Below are positions 62,495 through 64,000 of a DNA stretch of 64,000 nucleotides, piece by piece; within the stretch, counting starts at the first letter, position 1; every line of letters begins with the position of its first letter. Location: positions 22,735,355-22,799,354 of the forward strand of contig CM066921.1 of assembly GCA_033964015.1 (NCBI GenBank), given 5' to 3'. The notes beneath the pieces were generated by a model. That model saw only the letters and a list, made by a program, of their open reading frames with translations. It was not told the DNA's origin and made no database searches. This stretch comes from Scolanthus callimorphus (Eukaryota > Cnidaria > Anthozoa > Actiniaria > Edwardsiidae). The translations under genes were made by a program, and so were the position numbers.

Positions 62495-63135
62495 GGCATG
62501 GCTCTAAAACGAGGGCCTGCTTTTTTCTAACTTCGTTATTTTTCAACGAAAATATTTCAAACTTGGCCCACAAACACGTTTTGGAATTCTGATTTCGAAT
62601 AAGCCGTTGTTGCCATGGTAACGATGTCACGTGACTCACCATCCGCCATTTGGATGAAATTTTTAGCGCCCGTGCAGGTATGTAGAGAAGATGAAAAGTA
62701 GAACTTTCTTATCAGCATAATCTTTCTATCATTGGTCTTTCTGTAAACCTAATTGGATATCGTGGATCATGTTTTAATAAAGACATTTTTCACAATATCA
62801 TATATTTCAAAGCACGAAAAATCTGATAATTTCTTTTTTCTTGAGAAATTCCAAGATATCCAATTAGTTTCATTTGAAGGAAGTTGTCTTGTATCTAAAA
62901 ATGTTTTTACCTTTCAATTTCACCTTTTTCTGTGTATCTTCAGAGGGTCTGAATAAAAAATCCAAGATGGCCGCCACCGAGTCACGTGATAACCGTCTCC
63001 ATGGTAACGAAATATGTTAAAATATAGCTCTTGTTGAAATTATTGTACTGACCAATTTGATGATGATCCATACTATAGAACACGAGTTATAAAAAATAAT
63101 CCCTTTTTTCAGGCAAATGGGTTTTGAGCTATGCC
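62495..63135. mobile_element. Inverted-repeat element with TTAA at the left only
   Basis: Left end GGCATGGCTCTAAAAC after TTAA (62491-62494); right end GTTTTGAGCTATGCC before ATAT. Arms include CCATGGTAACGATGTCACGT / ACGTGATAACCGTCTCCATG and an inner AATTGGATATC pair. It resembles the TTAA foldback elements, but the right duplication is lost or never existed. Confidence 0.55.
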
Positions 63136-63344
63136 ATATGCACCAGTCAATTGTAACCACCATCCCCCCCCCCAACTCGGGGAAGGGTGGGGACATGGAT
63201 GTTCAGCTGCGCCATACTAGATTTTTGTCCCCCCCCTGAGGCGAAATGTGTTGGAAATTCCCCCACCCTGCGGGGCAAGGATTGAAGTGATTCGATGCTA
63301 CCATGCCAATATATATTGAGTCCTTTCACCTGAATAAGAAATTT

Positions 63345-63735
63345 TCTAAGTAGTTATTCCAACAAATTCTCTATCATTTGCATTTTTCTTCTTCACTTCA
63401 CTCAATCCGTAATAAAAATATCATCTAATATAGTCTTTGGCAACTCGCGCAACGAAGACACTACCTTCGCACCGTTCACAAGAACAAGTGTATCCTGGCG
63501 AGGAAAAACTAACCAAAAATGCTCTGCAGTGATAGGCCTGGCGGGCAGTCACTATGTTCGAAAGAAGAATAAGCGTGAGTTCGATGTTACAGAAATTCGT
63601 CATTTGGGCTGCGCTTCACGCAAATGAATAATAATAATTTCGTCATTTCGGCGCTCAATTGCGCGCATGAAAAATAAAACCTACAGGATTTGTTTACTAT
63701 ACATAAAAAACGGAACGTTCATCTACACTTTCTCT
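63345..63735 (+). repeat. ~400-bp interspersed repeat, copy 3 of 3
   Basis: From TAAGTAGTTATTCCAACAAA to ATGTTC-like ATCTACACTTTCT. Matches 37777-38175 and 40588-41015, with a short internal deletion, and includes GSHYVRKKNKREFDV. Confidence 0.8.
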
Positions 63736-63739
63736 AAGA

Positions 63740-63904
63740 CCCCGTCCACACGCGATTTTCTAACGCGATTTCGTTTGAATCCGTATACGTTTTGATACGT
63801 TTAGGCCTTCCGTCTACACTAACACGCTGATCGTTTTCATCGAATCCGTATAAGTTTGAAAACGAATACTTTGGAAAACGCGTTAGTGTGGACAGGGCCT
63901 GATG
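63740..63904. mobile_element. MITE with CCCTGTCCACAC ends
   Basis: CCCCGTCCACACGCGATTTT (left) is mirrored by AAAACGCGTTAGTGTGGACA (right). Inner ATCCGTATACGTTTTGATAC and ATCGAATCCGTATAAGTTTG are a further inverted pair. Confidence 0.75.
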
Positions 63905-64000
63905 AAATGCGTTTATCAAAATTCGGGCGCTCCTGAGGTGGATGTATTTCCAAGGCGAAGAGATTATTGGGAATAGGTTCTATCCCCCAACTAATCCCCC

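Overview
This is a eukaryotic, metazoan window. Genes are split by many GT-AG introns, and the introns and spacers are packed with inverted-repeat elements, minisatellites and poly-G/poly-C tracts. The proteins are close to vertebrate orthologues (BTAF1, NPL4, a BTBD6-like BTB protein). That fits an early-branching animal, most likely an anthozoan cnidarian such as a sea anemone. The species is my inference and is not proven by the sequence.

Layout. Positions 1-526 are the 3' end of an L1-clade LINE. From 1637 to 23281 (+) lie 21 exons of the BTAF1 (TAF172/Mot1) gene, from the late HEAT region through the whole SNF2 ATPase to the stop; the N-terminal half lies to the left of the window. A 27-bp minisatellite and an AATAAA signal follow. 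24.1-33.8 kb is repeat-rich, with only weak ORFs. 33888-35186 (+) is an intronless BTB-BACK-PHR gene. 37.2-43.4 kb holds minus-strand exons: two phase-compatible exons of an unrecognised protein, and a two-exon 3' end of a Death-domain protein. 44035-49200 is an L1-clade LINE bounded by an 11-bp target duplication. It is damaged by frame breaks and split by a 705-bp TTAA-flanked element. 50642-59949 (+) holds the first five coding exons of NPLOC4 (NPL4), which runs off the right edge.

Functionally the two clear genes are unrelated: BTAF1 strips TBP from DNA, and NPL4 is the ubiquitin-recognition cofactor of p97/VCP. The BTB protein is probably a Cullin-3 adaptor. No operon-like logic applies.

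The most unusual features are: (1) minisatellites or duplications in BTAF1 introns whose units copy the adjoining splice junction; (2) several TTAA-flanked foldback elements, one of which splits LINE ORF2 so that removing it at TTAA rejoins the frame; (3) a G-rich MITE family with 8-bp duplications, one copy of which cuts a tRNA-like sequence; (4) one-base frame breaks inside two otherwise good exons.
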